The position numbers and the translations under genes were made by a program. From assembly GCA_014138095.1 (NCBI GenBank), contig JACGXE010000008.1, forward strand, positions 124,001 through 188,000: 64,000 nucleotides of DNA. The letters run 5' to 3'. Numbering within the stretch: position 1 is the stretch's first letter; the number at the start of each line of letters is the position of its first letter. Under the pieces are notes generated by a model. It saw only the letters and a list, made by a program, of their open reading frames with translations. It was not told where the DNA came from and searched no databases. Source of the stretch: Ochrobactrum sp. RH2CCR150 (lineage in GTDB: Bacteria; Pseudomonadota; Alphaproteobacteria; Rhizobiales; Rhizobiaceae). This document shows, piece after piece, positions 10,009 to 19,081 of the stretch.

Positions 10009-13000
10009 TTACTCGGAGTAGACGACAAGTAGATCCTTCGCGTCGATCTGCTCGCCGGGCCGCACCAGCACTTCGGCAATGACACCGTCGCGCTCGGCAT
10101 GGATGGCCGTTTCCATTTTCATCGCTTCGATGGAGAGCAACACATCGCCCTGCGAAACCTTCTGGCCACTGGAGACGGCAACCGTCGAGATGACACCCGG
10201 CATCGGCGCGCCGACCTGATTGTCATTGCCGGTTTCCACCTTGCGGCGGACACCGCCCGAGGCACCCTTGGCACGGTTCGGCACCTTGATGCGGCGCGGC
10301 TGACCGTTCAGTTCGAAGAACACGGTGACCATGCCCTTTTCGTCGGTCTCGCTCATCGCCTGATTGACGATCACCAGCGTCTTGCCGCGTTCGAGATCGA
10401 CGAAGACTTCTTCCTCCGGCTTGAGGCCGTAGAAGTAAACCGGCGTCGGCAGAACGCTTGTCGGACCGTAGGTTTCCTGTGCGGCAGCGAAATCCGTGAA
10501 GACTTTCGGATACATCAGCGCCGACGCGAACTCCTGATCGTCGATCTTGCGACCCACAGTTTCCTCAAACCCGTTGCGTTCCGCATCGAGATCAGCGGCA
10601 GGGAGCAGCGAGCCGGGACGGACGGTGAATGGCTTTTCGCCCTTCAGCACCTTCTTTTGAAGCGCTGTCGGCCAACCCGAAGGCGGCTGTCCGAGATCGC
10701 CGCGCATCATCGACACCACGGAATCCGGGAAGGCGATATCCTTTTCCGGATTCTCGACATCGCTGACATCCAGATCCTGGCTGACCATCATCAGCGCCAT
10801 ATCGCCCACCACCTTGGAGGACGGCGTGACCTTGACGATATCGCCAAACATGCGGTTCACATCGGCATAGGCCTGCGCCACTTCATGCCAGCGGGTTTCA
10901 AGCCCGAGCGAACGTGCTTGCTCTTTCAGATTTGTGAACTGACCGCCCGGCATTTCATGCAGATAGACTTCCGAAGCCGGTCCCTTGAGATCGCTTTCAA
11001 AGCCCGCATACTGATTGCGCACGGCTTCCCAATAGAAGGAAATGCGGCGGATCGATTCCGGATCGAGACCCGGATCACGCTCGGCACCGTGCAGCGCCTC
11101 GACGATGGAGCCGAGGCAAGGCTGCGAAGTATTGCCGGACAAAGCATCCATGGCCGCATCGATCACATCGACGCCCGCATCCACCGCCGCCAGCACCGTC
11201 GCAGCGGAAATGCCGGATGTGTCATGGGTGTGGAAATGGATCGGCAGATCTGTTTCCTCACGCAGCGCCTTGAACAGCACCCGCGCCGCGGCAGGCTTCA
11301 ACAGGCCCGCCATATCCTTGACGGCGATGATATGCGCGCCAGCCTTCTCGACCTCTTTCGCCAGATTGACGTAATATTTGAGGTCATATTTGGCGCGTTC
11401 CGGGTTCAGAATATCGCCGGTGTAGCAGATGGCCGCTTCACAGAGCTTGTTTTCCTCCAGCACTGCATCCATCGAAACACGCATGTTCTCAACCCAGTTG
11501 AGGCTGTCGAAGACACGGAACAGATCGATGCCGCCACGCGCGGCTTCCCGCACGAAATACTTCACCACATTGTCCGGATAGGACTTGTAGCCAACGCCAT
11601 TGGCGCCGCGCAGCAGCATTTGCAGAAGCAGGTTCGGCGCGCCTTCACGCACCTGCGCCAGACGTTCCCACGGATCTTCCGTCAGGAAGCGCATCGACAC
11701 GTCGAAGGTCGCCCCGCCCCAGCATTCCAGCGAAAACAGGTTTGGCAGCGCCTGCGCATAGGTGTTGGCGATGCGCGCAATATCGTAGGTGCGCACACGC
11801 GTGGCCAGCAGCGACTGGTGACCGTCGCGCATGGTCGTATCGGTCACGAGTACGCGCTTTTCGTTGCGCACCCATTCGGCAAACTTCTTCGGCCCAAGAC
11901 TGTCCAGAAGTTGCTTGGTGCCGTCCGCAACCGGCGTATCGCCAAACCACGGTACGCGTGGCTTTGCGGCATCCTTAGCCGGCTTCGCACGTCCCTTGGT
12001 TTCCGGATGACCGTTGACGGTCACATCGGCAATATAGGTCAGAAGCTTGGTGGCGCGGTCCTGTCGCTTTACCTGCTCGAACAGTTCCGGCGTCGTATCA
12101 ATGAAACGCGTCGTATAGTCGTTCGACAGGAATTTCGGATGATTGATGATCGCTTCAAGGAAGGTGAGGTTCGTCGCTACACCGCGAATACGGAACTCGC
12201 GCAACGCACGATCCATGCGGCGGATGGCTTCCAGCGGCGTCGCTCCAGACGCTGTGACCTTCACCAGAAGCGGGTCGTAATAGCGCGTGATGAAAGCGCC
12301 CGAATAGGCCGTGCCGCCATCAAGGCGAATGCCGAAGCCTGAAGCCGAACGATAAGCCTGAATGCGCCCGTAATCGGGGATGAAATTCTGTTCCGGATCT
12401 TCCGTCGTGATACGGCACTGGAGGGCATGGCCGTTGAGACGAATATCTTCCTGACGCGGCACGCCTGATTCCGGCGTGCCGATGGCAAAACCTTCCAGAA
12501 TATGGATCTGCGCCTTGACGATATCGATGCCAGTCACCTGCTCGGTGACGGTATGCTCAACCTGAATGCGCGGATTGACCTCGATGAAATAGAACTTGCC
12601 GCTATCGGCATCCATCAGGAATTCCACCGTGCCCGCGCCGATATAATCGGTCGCATGCGCGATCTTCAGGCCGTAATCTGCCAGTTCCTGACGCTGCGCG
12701 TCGTTGAGATAAGGGGCTGGCGCTCGCTCCACGACTTTCTGGTTGCGCCGCTGGATGGAACAGTCGCGCTCGAAAAGATGCACGGCATTGCCATGCGTAT
12801 CGCCCAGAATCTGCACTTCGACATGGCGCGCGCGTTCAATGAGCTTTTCGAGATAGACCTCGTCCTTGCCGAAAGCCGCCTTGGCTTCGCGCTTGGCTTC
12901 CGTGACCTCGCGGGCAAGATCGGCCTCGGCGCGGATCGCGCGCATGCCGCGACCGCCGCCACCCCAGCTTGCCTTGAGCATGACCGGATAACCGACCTGC

Positions 13001-13470
13001 GCCGCAAGCTTCTTGACCTCTTCCATATCGTCCGGCAGCGGATCAGTGGCTGGCACCACCGGCACGCCGATCTCGATGGCCAGATTACGCGCTGCGACCT
13101 TGTTGCCAAGACGGCGCATGGTTTCCGGCTTCGGACCAATGAAGATGATGCCCGCTTCGGCACAAGCTTCGGCAAATTCCGGGCTTTCCGACAGAAGCCC
13201 ATAGCCCGGATGAATGGCGTCTGCGCCCGAAAGCTTGGCGACACGGATGATCTCGTCGATCGACAGGTAGCTTTCGATCGGCCCCAGATCGCGGGTCAGA
13301 TGCGGTCCGCGCCCGACCTGATAGCTCTCGTCCGCTTTAAAGCGATGCAGGGAAAGTTTGTCCTCCTCAGCCCATATGGCCACCGTTTTGAGCCCAAGCT
13401 CATTGGCGGCGCGGAATACGCGAATTGCGATTTCGGATCGATTGGCGACCAGAATTTTCCTGATAGGCAA
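10009..13470 (-). CDS. pyc: Pyruvate carboxylase
   Basis: One 1153-residue chain carries all three parts of this biotin enzyme, which makes oxaloacetate from pyruvate, bicarbonate and ATP to refill the TCA cycle. The biotin carboxylase part occupies roughly residues 1-460 (KILVANRSEIAIRVFRAANE, ATP loop GGGGRGM, EVNPRIQVEHTVTE). The carboxyltransferase barrel follows at about 535-810 (DTTMRDGHQSLLATRVRT; metal ligands in HFHTHDTSG). The biotin lysine is in SIEAMKMET near the C-terminus. The length is normal. It stands alone, with a repeat and a hairpin downstream. Confidence 0.98.
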   Translation of the reverse strand: MPIRKILVANRSEIAIRVFRAANELGLKTVAIWAEEDKLSLHRFKADESYQVGRGPHLTRDLGPIESYLSIDEIIRVAKLSGADAIHPGYGLLSESPEFAEACAEAGIIFIGPKPETMRRLGNKVAARNLAIEIGVPVVPATDPLPDDMEEVKKLAAQVGYPVMLKASWGGGGRGMRAIRAEADLAREVTEAKREAKAAFGKDEVYLEKLIERARHVEVQILGDTHGNAVHLFERDCSIQRRNQKVVERAPAPYLNDAQRQELADYGLKIAHATDYIGAGTVEFLMDADSGKFYFIEVNPRIQVEHTVTEQVTGIDIVKAQIHILEGFAIGTPESGVPRQEDIRLNGHALQCRITTEDPEQNFIPDYGRIQAYRSASGFGIRLDGGTAYSGAFITRYYDPLLVKVTASGATPLEAIRRMDRALREFRIRGVATNLTFLEAIINHPKFLSNDYTTRFIDTTPELFEQVKRQDRATKLLTYIADVTVNGHPETKGRAKPAKDAAKPRVPWFGDTPVADGTKQLLDSLGPKKFAEWVRNEKRVLVTDTTMRDGHQSLLATRVRTYDIARIANTYAQALPNLFSLECWGGATFDVSMRFLTEDPWERLAQVREGAPNLLLQMLLRGANGVGYKSYPDNVVKYFVREAARGGIDLFRVFDSLNWVENMRVSMDAVLEENKLCEAAICYTGDILNPERAKYDLKYYVNLAKEVEKAGAHIIAVKDMAGLLKPAAARVLFKALREETDLPIHFHTHDTSGISAATVLAAVDAGVDVIDAAMDALSGNTSQPCLGSIVEALHGAERDPGLDPESIRRISFYWEAVRNQYAGFESDLKGPASEVYLHEMPGGQFTNLKEQARSLGLETRWHEVAQAYADVNRMFGDIVKVTPSSKVVGDMALMMVSQDLDVSDVENPEKDIAFPDSVVSMMRGDLGQPPSGWPTALQKKVLKGEKPFTVRPGSLLPAADLDAERNGFEETVGRKIDDQEFASALMYPKVFTDFAAAQETYGPTSVLPTPVYFYGLKPEEEVFVDLERGKTLVIVNQAMSETDEKGMVTVFFELNGQPRRIKVPNRAKGASGGVRRKVETGNDNQVGAPMPGVISTVAVSSGQKVSQGDVLLSIEAMKMETAIHAERDGVIAEVLVRPGEQIDAKDLLVVYSE

Positions 13471-13565
13471 GGCAGATCTCCCTTACTGCAATGACGAAGG
13501 CGCCATTGCTTACCTTGCAATAGGATCAAGCGCAAACAAACTGTGCAACCACCAATTAAAAACAA

Positions 13566-13590
13566 AATGCCCGACCAAAAGCCGGGCATT
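13566..13590 (-). terminator. Terminator of the first livK-like gene
   Basis: AATGCCCG and CGGGCATT form an 8-bp stem, followed on the minus strand by a short T run. It lies 44 bases past the stop codon of the binding-protein gene ending at 13634. Confidence 0.8.
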
Positions 13591-13633
13591 CTGATTAATT
13601 TTATAGCAATTTATGCCAATATATCAGGCAATA

Positions 13634-14749
13634 TTATTTCTGGAAGTAGTTATACTTACCATCTTCACCCTTGCGCCATTCGAACATGACATAAGGCGAC
13701 AGGCTCGGATCGCCCTTCTTGTCGAAGGAGATCTCACCCAGAACAGTCTTGAACGGGCCCTTGTCCTTCATCGCGGTAGCAACTTCCTGCGGATCGTTGC
13801 TGCCTGCTGCATTGGCGGCGCTAACAAGCGACTGCACACCGGCATAGGCGTAGAAGGTATAAGCTTCCGGCTCAAAACCCTTGTCGCGGAACGCCTTGAT
13901 GAGTTCAGCATTCGACTGATCGTCGCGCGGGTCCGGACCGAAGGTGTTCATGACGCCAGCCACTGCATCACCGGCAATCGAAGCCAGTTCGTTGGAGACG
14001 ATGCCGTCGCCCGAAATGAACTGCGCCTTGAGGCCCTGATCGGCCATCTGGCGGATCAGAAGACCAGCTTCCGGATGCATGCCGCCCCAATAGACAGCGG
14101 TAATATCTGCGGCCTTCATCTTGGAAATCAGCGCCGAGAAATCCTTGTCGCCCTGGTTCACGCCTTCATAAAGCGTTTCCTTCATGCCGTTCTCGTTGAG
14201 CGACTTCTTGGTCTCATCGGCGAGGCCCTGACCATAAGGCGTCTTGTCGTGCAGGATGGCGACCTTGCCGTCCTTATAATGGTCGGCCATGTATTTGCCG
14301 GCAACTATGCCCTGCTGGTCATCACGACGGCAGGTGCGGAAAGTGTTCCACAGTTCACGCTCGGTGAAGGTCGGGTTGGTGGTGCCCGGTGCGATCATCA
14401 GCACGCCGTTTTCGGCATAGATGTCCGAGGTCGGAATACTGACACCGGAATTGAAATGGCCGATGACAAACTGAACGCCATCGCCAACGAACTTGTTCGC
14501 AACCGAAATGCCCTGCTTCGGGTCGGCGGCATCATCACCATAAACGATGCTGATCTTTTCGCCGTTCATGCCACCCTTGGCATTGGCTTCCGCGACAGCA
14601 GCTTCGACGCCGCGCTTGATCTGTTCGCCAAAGGCAGCCTGACTACCGGTCAGAGGCGCGCCAACACCAACCATCACATCGGCAAAGGCTGCGCCGCCAA
14701 AAGCGACCAGAGCCGAAAGGCAAACGCCGCAGAACAAAGACTTTTTCAT
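13634..14749 (-). CDS. livK: Branched-chain amino acid ABC transporter, periplasmic binding protein (paralogue 1)
   Basis: A 371-residue periplasmic protein of the LivJ/LivK family. The signal peptide is [19 protein letters not shown] followed by AAFA. The mature part begins [20 protein letters not shown] and contains the ligand-pocket and hinge landmarks [31 protein letters not shown] and the loop [20 protein letters not shown] 14747-14749 has GGGAG upstream. It is closely similar along its whole length to the gene at 15390-16508, so the two are tandem duplicates. It probably feeds the LivHMGF transporter encoded just upstream. Its ligand may differ from that of its sister. Confidence 0.93.
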   Translation of the reverse strand: MKKSLFCGVCLSALVAFGGAAFADVMVGVGAPLTGSQAAFGEQIKRGVEAAVAEANAKGGMNGEKISIVYGDDAADPKQGISVANKFVGDGVQFVIGHFNSGVSIPTSDIYAENGVLMIAPGTTNPTFTERELWNTFRTCRRDDQQGIVAGKYMADHYKDGKVAILHDKTPYGQGLADETKKSLNENGMKETLYEGVNQGDKDFSALISKMKAADITAVYWGGMHPEAGLLIRQMADQGLKAQFISGDGIVSNELASIAGDAVAGVMNTFGPDPRDDQSNAELIKAFRDKGFEPEAYTFYAYAGVQSLVSAANAAGSNDPQEVATAMKDKGPFKTVLGEISFDKKGDPSLSPYVMFEWRKGEDGKYNYFQK

Positions 14750-15334
14750 TTCGATTACTCCCACTTGAGCACCCGCCACCAGACAACAATCCCGGCGGCC
14801 AAATGCGAATTAGAAAGCGCACCCCCGAAACGGCTTTCAGAACCGAGATGCGCGTCACAACACATATCCGAGCGCAATCCCGACGAGCCAAGCAGGCCTT
14901 CGGTCCAGATCACGCACTCCCGGCATGGATCGCAGCAGAAGCTGCAAACCGTGTTGGAAAAACCGGCTGTTCCGCATTCCCGTTTGCCGGGCGCAGTTTG
15001 GGGGAAATAAAGCACCTCCGCCCGAATGACCGGCCTCCTCCCCAGAAGGCGAGATTAAACGTAGAGAATCACGCTACGCGAAATCACATAGACAGGTAAA
15101 TTCGCAGAACCATAAAAGTAAAGCATAGAAATCACCTACTTTCGGCGTTTTCCGCATGAGTTTATGCGGCCGCGGCGACTCCCTTAAAATCACCTCCGCC
15201 ATAATCGACCCAACACATTGTTTTAAATAGATATTTCATTCGTCCGATGGCACACGTCTATCAGCGCGATGCGGCATCACTCATCAATAAGAGTCAGCTA
15301 CTTTTTGCAGACCTACATTAGCCTTAAGAAAGCA
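14750..15334. other. Intergenic region between the two livK paralogues
   Basis: About 585 bases without a credible gene. It must hold the promoter of paralogue 1. The right-hand half is AT-rich. I see no tRNA, no strong hairpin and no reading frame with normal codon use; short frames here lack family resemblance and ribosome-binding sites. A small RNA or long regulated leader is possible but unsupported. Confidence 0.5.
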
Positions 15335-15364
15335 AAAATGCCCGACACGATGGCCGGGCATTTT
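15335..15364 (-). terminator. Terminator of the second livK-like gene
   Basis: AAAATGCCCG and CGGGCATTTT form a perfect 10-bp stem around ACACGATGGC. It lies 25 bases past the stop codon at 15390, with a run of T from the A tract on the minus strand. It resembles the terminator at 13566-13590, as expected if the whole transcription unit was duplicated. Confidence 0.85.
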
Positions 15365-15389
15365 CCAATTGCGTAATAATGCTGCGTTA

Positions 15390-16508
15390 TTACTTCTGCT
15401 GAATGTAGGTATATTTCCCGTCAGCGCCCTTTTCCCACTTGTACATAACGTAACCTGGGAGCTTCGGATCGCCCTTTTCGTCGTAGGAAATATCGCCAAG
15501 CACGGTCTTGAACGGACCCTTTGCCTTCAGCGCCTTGGCTACTTCCTGCGGGTCGTTGCTGGCTGCAGCCTTGGCGGCCTGAGCAAGCGACTGAACGGCC
15601 GCGTAGGAATAGAGCGTGTAGGCTTCTGGCTCAAAACCGGCGTCGCGGAACTTCTTGACGAGTTCAGCATTGTCCGGGTTGTTGCGCGGATCTGGACCGA
15701 AGGTATTCAGCGTACCGGCAACAGCATCGCCAGCAATCGAAGCCAGTTCGTTCGACACGATACCGTCGCCCGAGATGAACTGAGCCTTGAGACCCTGGTC
15801 AGCCATCTGACGGATGATCAGGCCAGCTTCCGGATGCAAGCCACCCCAATATACGACAGTGACGCCAGCCTGCTTGAGCTTGGCGATCAGAGCCGAGAAA
15901 TCCTTTTCGCCGACGTTTACGCCTTCATAAAGGGTTTCCTTGGTGCCGAGCTCGTTCAGCTTCTTCTTGGTTTCGTCGGCAAGGCCCTGACCATATGGGG
16001 TCTTGTCGTGAATGACGGCGATCTTCGCGTCCTTGAAGTTGTCGAAGATGTACTGGCCGGCAACGATACCCTGCTGGTCATCACGGCCGCAGGTACGGAA
16101 CGTGTTCCAGAGCTGACGCTCGGTATAGACCGGGTTGGTTGCAGCAGGCGAAATTTCGAGAATGCCGTTTTCGGCATAGACTTCCGAAGCCGGAATCGAA
16201 ACGCCCGAGTTGAAGTGGCCGACAACATACTTCACGCCATCAGCAGCGAACTTGTTGGCAACCGAAATGCCCTGCTTCGGATCCGAAACGTCGTCGCCGA
16301 GCGTAATCGCGATCTTCTCGCCGTTGATACCGCCAGCATCGTTGATTTCCTTGATGGCGGCTTCGGCGCCTTTCTGAATCTGCGCACCGTAAACGGCATT
16401 CGGGCCGGTCAGCGGCGCACCGATGCCCAGAAGTACATCAGCCCATGCAGAGCCGCCAAAAGCCATCACAGCAGCAAGAGCCACGCCCGAAAAAAGATAC
16501 TTCTTCAT
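15390..16508 (-). CDS. livK: Branched-chain amino acid ABC transporter, periplasmic binding protein (paralogue 2)
   Basis: A 372-residue LivJ/LivK-type binding protein with signal peptide [19 protein letters not shown] followed by SAWA and a mature start at [20 protein letters not shown]. It shares the same landmarks as paralogue 1, including [19 protein letters not shown] and [17 protein letters not shown]; most differences lie in the first 70 residues and on surface helices. ATG 16506-16508 has GGGAG upstream. It lies directly downstream of the livHMGF operon but beyond that operon's terminator, so it can be expressed at the higher level typical of binding proteins. Confidence 0.94.
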   Translation of the reverse strand: MKKYLFSGVALAAVMAFGGSAWADVLLGIGAPLTGPNAVYGAQIQKGAEAAIKEINDAGGINGEKIAITLGDDVSDPKQGISVANKFAADGVKYVVGHFNSGVSIPASEVYAENGILEISPAATNPVYTERQLWNTFRTCGRDDQQGIVAGQYIFDNFKDAKIAVIHDKTPYGQGLADETKKKLNELGTKETLYEGVNVGEKDFSALIAKLKQAGVTVVYWGGLHPEAGLIIRQMADQGLKAQFISGDGIVSNELASIAGDAVAGTLNTFGPDPRNNPDNAELVKKFRDAGFEPEAYTLYSYAAVQSLAQAAKAAASNDPQEVAKALKAKGPFKTVLGDISYDEKGDPKLPGYVMYKWEKGADGKYTYIQQK

Positions 16509-16630
16509 TTTTGGAACTCCCATCCTTGTATTTACCCCGAAGCGATGTTTTAGCACCGCCTTATTATCTTGCTGAATACTCAGCAATATCTACGCTGAAT
16601 CATAGTACTGTCAACGTGATCTTTTAAAAA

Positions 16631-16656
16631 AAGCTCCGCCGCGAACGGCGAAGCTT
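16631..16656 (-). terminator. Terminator of the livHMGF operon
   Basis: On the minus strand an 11-bp stem (AAGCTTCGCCG with CGGCGGAGCTT, one G-U pair) closes a TTCG tetraloop and is followed by seven T. It begins five bases past the stop codon of the small membrane-protein gene at 16661. This is a textbook intrinsic terminator. Confidence 0.9.
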
Positions 16657-16660
16657 CGAA

Positions 16661-17005
16661 TTATTTTGCTTTCCAGCTCAGTGGCGAAGCTTTTTCATAA
16701 AGCCAGCCATATTGCCTCACCATTTGTTTGGTGCGCGTGAATTGGAAGCCAATCGACCCAACGATCATCAGAACGATCGTGTCCACCAGATAATAGTGGA
16801 ACGAAAGCAGCGTGCCTTCAAACAGCGCGAAGTGGATGAAACGCACAGCAGCGCCCAGCGGGATCAAATAGACCAGAAGCTGCGGCAGGCTGCGCCAGGT
16901 CTGCGCACAGGCGCGACCTGTCATCCAGGCAGCCCAGCCGCCCAGCACACATGTGATGAGGAAAAACAGCCAGAAAGACGGTTCTTCGTAGAGAATACCT
17001 TGCAT
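16661..17005 (-). CDS. Small inner-membrane protein at the end of the liv operon (DUF6867-like)
   Basis: A 114-residue protein with three probable membrane segments: FWLFFLITCVLGGWAAWMTG, LLVYLIPLGAAVRFIHFALF and YYLVDTIVLMIVGSIGFQF. A protein of this type, which I recall as DUF6867, follows livF in many rhizobial branched-chain amino acid operons. Its function is unknown; the constant neighbourhood suggests a link to the transporter. ATG 17003-17005 has a GGAG site upstream (GGAGAAAGTC). It lies 10 bases after livF and is the last gene before the terminator. Confidence 0.85.
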   Translation of the reverse strand: MQGILYEEPSFWLFFLITCVLGGWAAWMTGRACAQTWRSLPQLLVYLIPLGAAVRFIHFALFEGTLLSFHYYLVDTIVLMIVGSIGFQFTRTKQMVRQYGWLYEKASPLSWKAK

Positions 17006-17015
17006 GACTTTCTCC

Positions 17016-17765
17016 TTAATGCCTTCCGCCTTCGAGATAGGCGGCGCGCACTTCCGGATCGGCCAGAAGATCACGGCCAGAGCCGCTCATCGTGATCGAT
17101 CCGTTGACCATCACATAGCCGCGGTCGGCGAGCTTGAGCGCACCGAATGCGTTCTGCTCGACGAGAAATACCGTCAGGCCCTGTGTGCGGTTCAGTTCCT
17201 TGATCGCCTCGAAAATCTGCTTGACGATCAGCGGTGCGAGACCAAGCGAAGGCTCATCGAGAAGCAGAAGCTTCGGACGCGCCATCAACGCGCGAGCGAT
17301 GGCCAGCATCTGCTGTTCGCCGCCCGACAGTGTACCGCCACGCTGGCCGATGCGTTCCTTGAGACGCGGGAACAGATCGAACATCAGCTTCACGTCTTCT
17401 TCGAAGTACTTCTGATGATCGAGGCTCGCGCCCATCTGGAGGTTTTCGAGAACCGTCATGCGCGGGAAGATACGGCGACCTTCCGGCGACTGCGCGATAC
17501 GCAGCTTGGCAATCTCGTGCGGCGGCATGGACGTGATGTCCTTGCCGTTGAAGAGAACGCGACCGGTGCGCGCTTTCGGCGAACCGAAAATCGTCATCAT
17601 CAGCGTGGACTTGCCCGCGCCATTGGCGCCGATCAAGGCAACGATTTCGCCTTCATCCACTGTCAGGTCGATGCCCTTCAGTGCACAGATGTTGCCGTAA
17701 TAGGTTTCAACCTTTTCAACGGCCAGAAGCGGTTGCTTTTTCTGCATGGGATCAGCCTGCATCAT
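17016..17765 (-). CDS. livF: Branched-chain amino acid ABC transporter ATP-binding protein LivF
   Basis: A 249-residue cytoplasmic ATPase subunit. The Walker A motif is GANGAGKST, the signature LSGGEQQMLAIARALM, and Walker B LLLLDEPSLGLAP followed by the switch histidine-equivalent region VFLVEQNA, which is characteristic of LivF. It pairs with LivG to power uptake through LivH and LivM. Its start ATG overlaps the livG stop codon in the arrangement ATGA, with GGAGGCGA as ribosome-binding site inside the livG end, so the two are translationally coupled. A second in-frame ATG lies directly after the first. Confidence 0.96.
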   Translation of the reverse strand: MMQADPMQKKQPLLAVEKVETYYGNICALKGIDLTVDEGEIVALIGANGAGKSTLMMTIFGSPKARTGRVLFNGKDITSMPPHEIAKLRIAQSPEGRRIFPRMTVLENLQMGASLDHQKYFEEDVKLMFDLFPRLKERIGQRGGTLSGGEQQMLAIARALMARPKLLLLDEPSLGLAPLIVKQIFEAIKELNRTQGLTVFLVEQNAFGALKLADRGYVMVNGSITMSGSGRDLLADPEVRAAYLEGGRH

Positions 17766-19081
17766 TCGCCTCCCTTCTTCGGCTTGGCCGGAGCTTTTCG
17801 GCTTCGCGGCGCCTTTGCGGGAGCGGTCTTGTGGCTCGTCGGAACATCACCGGCTTCGACGCGGCTCGAGAATTCGGTCGCCTGGCCAGCAGCCAGTTGC
17901 TTGGCCTGCCCCACCCAGTCTTCACGGGCGATGCGGCCATCGAATTCCAGATAGGTTTCGGCCTGCTTGATGTCGGCTTCGGACCATGCGGCGATCTGAT
18001 CGAAATGATAGATGCCGTGCTCGTTCAGCTTCTTTTCGTTAACCGCACCGATACCCTTCACGAGCGTCAGATTGTCGGCCTTGCCATCGCGAGCCGCTTC
18101 CAGTCCACCAGCAAGACGGGACACTTCCGCAGCCTTTTCCTGTTCGATCGCTTCTTCCGCAAGCTGCGTCGTAACAAGATCGATGGCATCGGTCACACCA
18201 GGCTTATCCGCCTCGTCGATCAGATCGGCGATTTCCTCGTCGTCGACGCCGAGATAAGCGGCGATGACGCGTGGATCGTTGCGGACTTCTTCCGGCGTGC
18301 CGTCGGAAATCTTCGTGCCATATTCCAGCACGATCACGTGGTCGGAAATTTCCATAACCACCGACATGTCGTGCTCGATCAGCAAGAGCGACGTTCCCGT
18401 ATCCTTGCGGATATCAAGCAGAAGCTTGTTCAGTTCAGCCGACTCGCGTGGATTGAGACCTGCTGCCGGTTCATCGAGGCAGAGAATTTCCGGCTCGGTG
18501 CACATGGCGCGGGCGATTTCCAGACGACGCTGATCGCCATAAGGCAGATCGCCAGCCGGATCGTCTGCGCGCGCAGTCAGATTGATCTTGTCCAGCCAGT
18601 AACGTGCCTTATCGATGGCTTCCTTGGCGGCCTTCTTATAGCCCGGCAGACCGAGAAGCCCGAGGATCGTAAAACCGGACGACCGCATCAGCGTGTTGTG
18701 CTGGGCGACGAGCAGGTTTTCCAGAACGGTCAGACCTGAGAACAGGCGAATATTCTGGAAGGTACGTGCCACCTTAGCCTGTTTGGTGATCTGGAAATCC
18801 GGAAGACGTTCCAGAAGGAAAGTGTCGCCCGTGTTCCGATGCATGGTCAACATGCCGCCCGTTGGCTTATAGAAGCCGGTGATGCAGTTGAAGACCGTCG
18901 TCTTACCGGCGCCGTTCGGGCCGATGAGCGCGGTGATGTCACCACGCTTCACATCGAAGCTCAGATCGTTGATGGCGACGAGGCCACCGAAGCGCATCGA
19001 CAGATGCTCAACCTGAAGAACGGTGTCTTTCTGAACCAGGTTTTTCTGAACATTGTCAGACATTGTCGCTGTCTCCGCCAT
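17762..19081 (-). CDS. livG: Branched-chain amino acid ABC transporter ATP-binding protein LivG with a C-terminal fusion
   Basis: Residues 20-280 are an ordinary LivG ATPase: Walker A GPNGAGKTT (54-62), the LivG-type signature LPYGDQRRLEIARAM (179-193), Walker B ILCLDEPAAGLNP, and the switch region LLLIEHDM. Normal LivG ends near residue 255-280, but this chain continues to 439. The extra part has an acidic linker, then a compact domain at about 337-400 (LTLVKGIGAVNEKKL and IYHFDQIAAW) that resembles helix-hairpin-helix domains, and ends in a Lys/Ala/Pro-rich tail. A similar module ends rhizobial NuoE proteins as I recall. The gene overlaps livM by one base and livF by four. Confidence 0.93.
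   Translation of the reverse strand: MAETATMSDNVQKNLVQKDTVLQVEHLSMRFGGLVAINDLSFDVKRGDITALIGPNGAGKTTVFNCITGFYKPTGGMLTMHRNTGDTFLLERLPDFQITKQAKVARTFQNIRLFSGLTVLENLLVAQHNTLMRSSGFTILGLLGLPGYKKAAKEAIDKARYWLDKINLTARADDPAGDLPYGDQRRLEIARAMCTEPEILCLDEPAAGLNPRESAELNKLLLDIRKDTGTSLLLIEHDMSVVMEISDHVIVLEYGTKISDGTPEEVRNDPRVIAAYLGVDDEEIADLIDEADKPGVTDAIDLVTTQLAEEAIEQEKAAEVSRLAGGLEAARDGKADNLTLVKGIGAVNEKKLNEHGIYHFDQIAAWSEADIKQAETYLEFDGRIAREDWVGQAKQLAAGQATEFSSRVEAGDVPTSHKTAPAKAPRSRKAPAKPKKGGE

Noticed and set aside
10099-12342. A 747-codon open frame on the plus strand
   Set aside because: It lies wholly antisense to pyruvate carboxylase, has low-complexity Arg/His-rich translation, and no family resemblance. 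Long antisense frames are expected in GC-rich genes.
14803-15099. Possible small gene upstream of the first livK gene
   Set aside because: No ribosome-binding site, no family resemblance and codon use unlike that of neighbours; judged non-coding.
13613-16553. Long plus-strand frames over both livK genes
   Set aside because: Antisense to two clear binding-protein genes; both frames arise from the same codon bias in the duplicated genes.
17762-18256. A separate gene after livG for the helix-hairpin-helix domain
   Set aside because: The reading frame continues from livG without a stop or a new ribosome-binding site, and livF is coupled to the end of the fusion.
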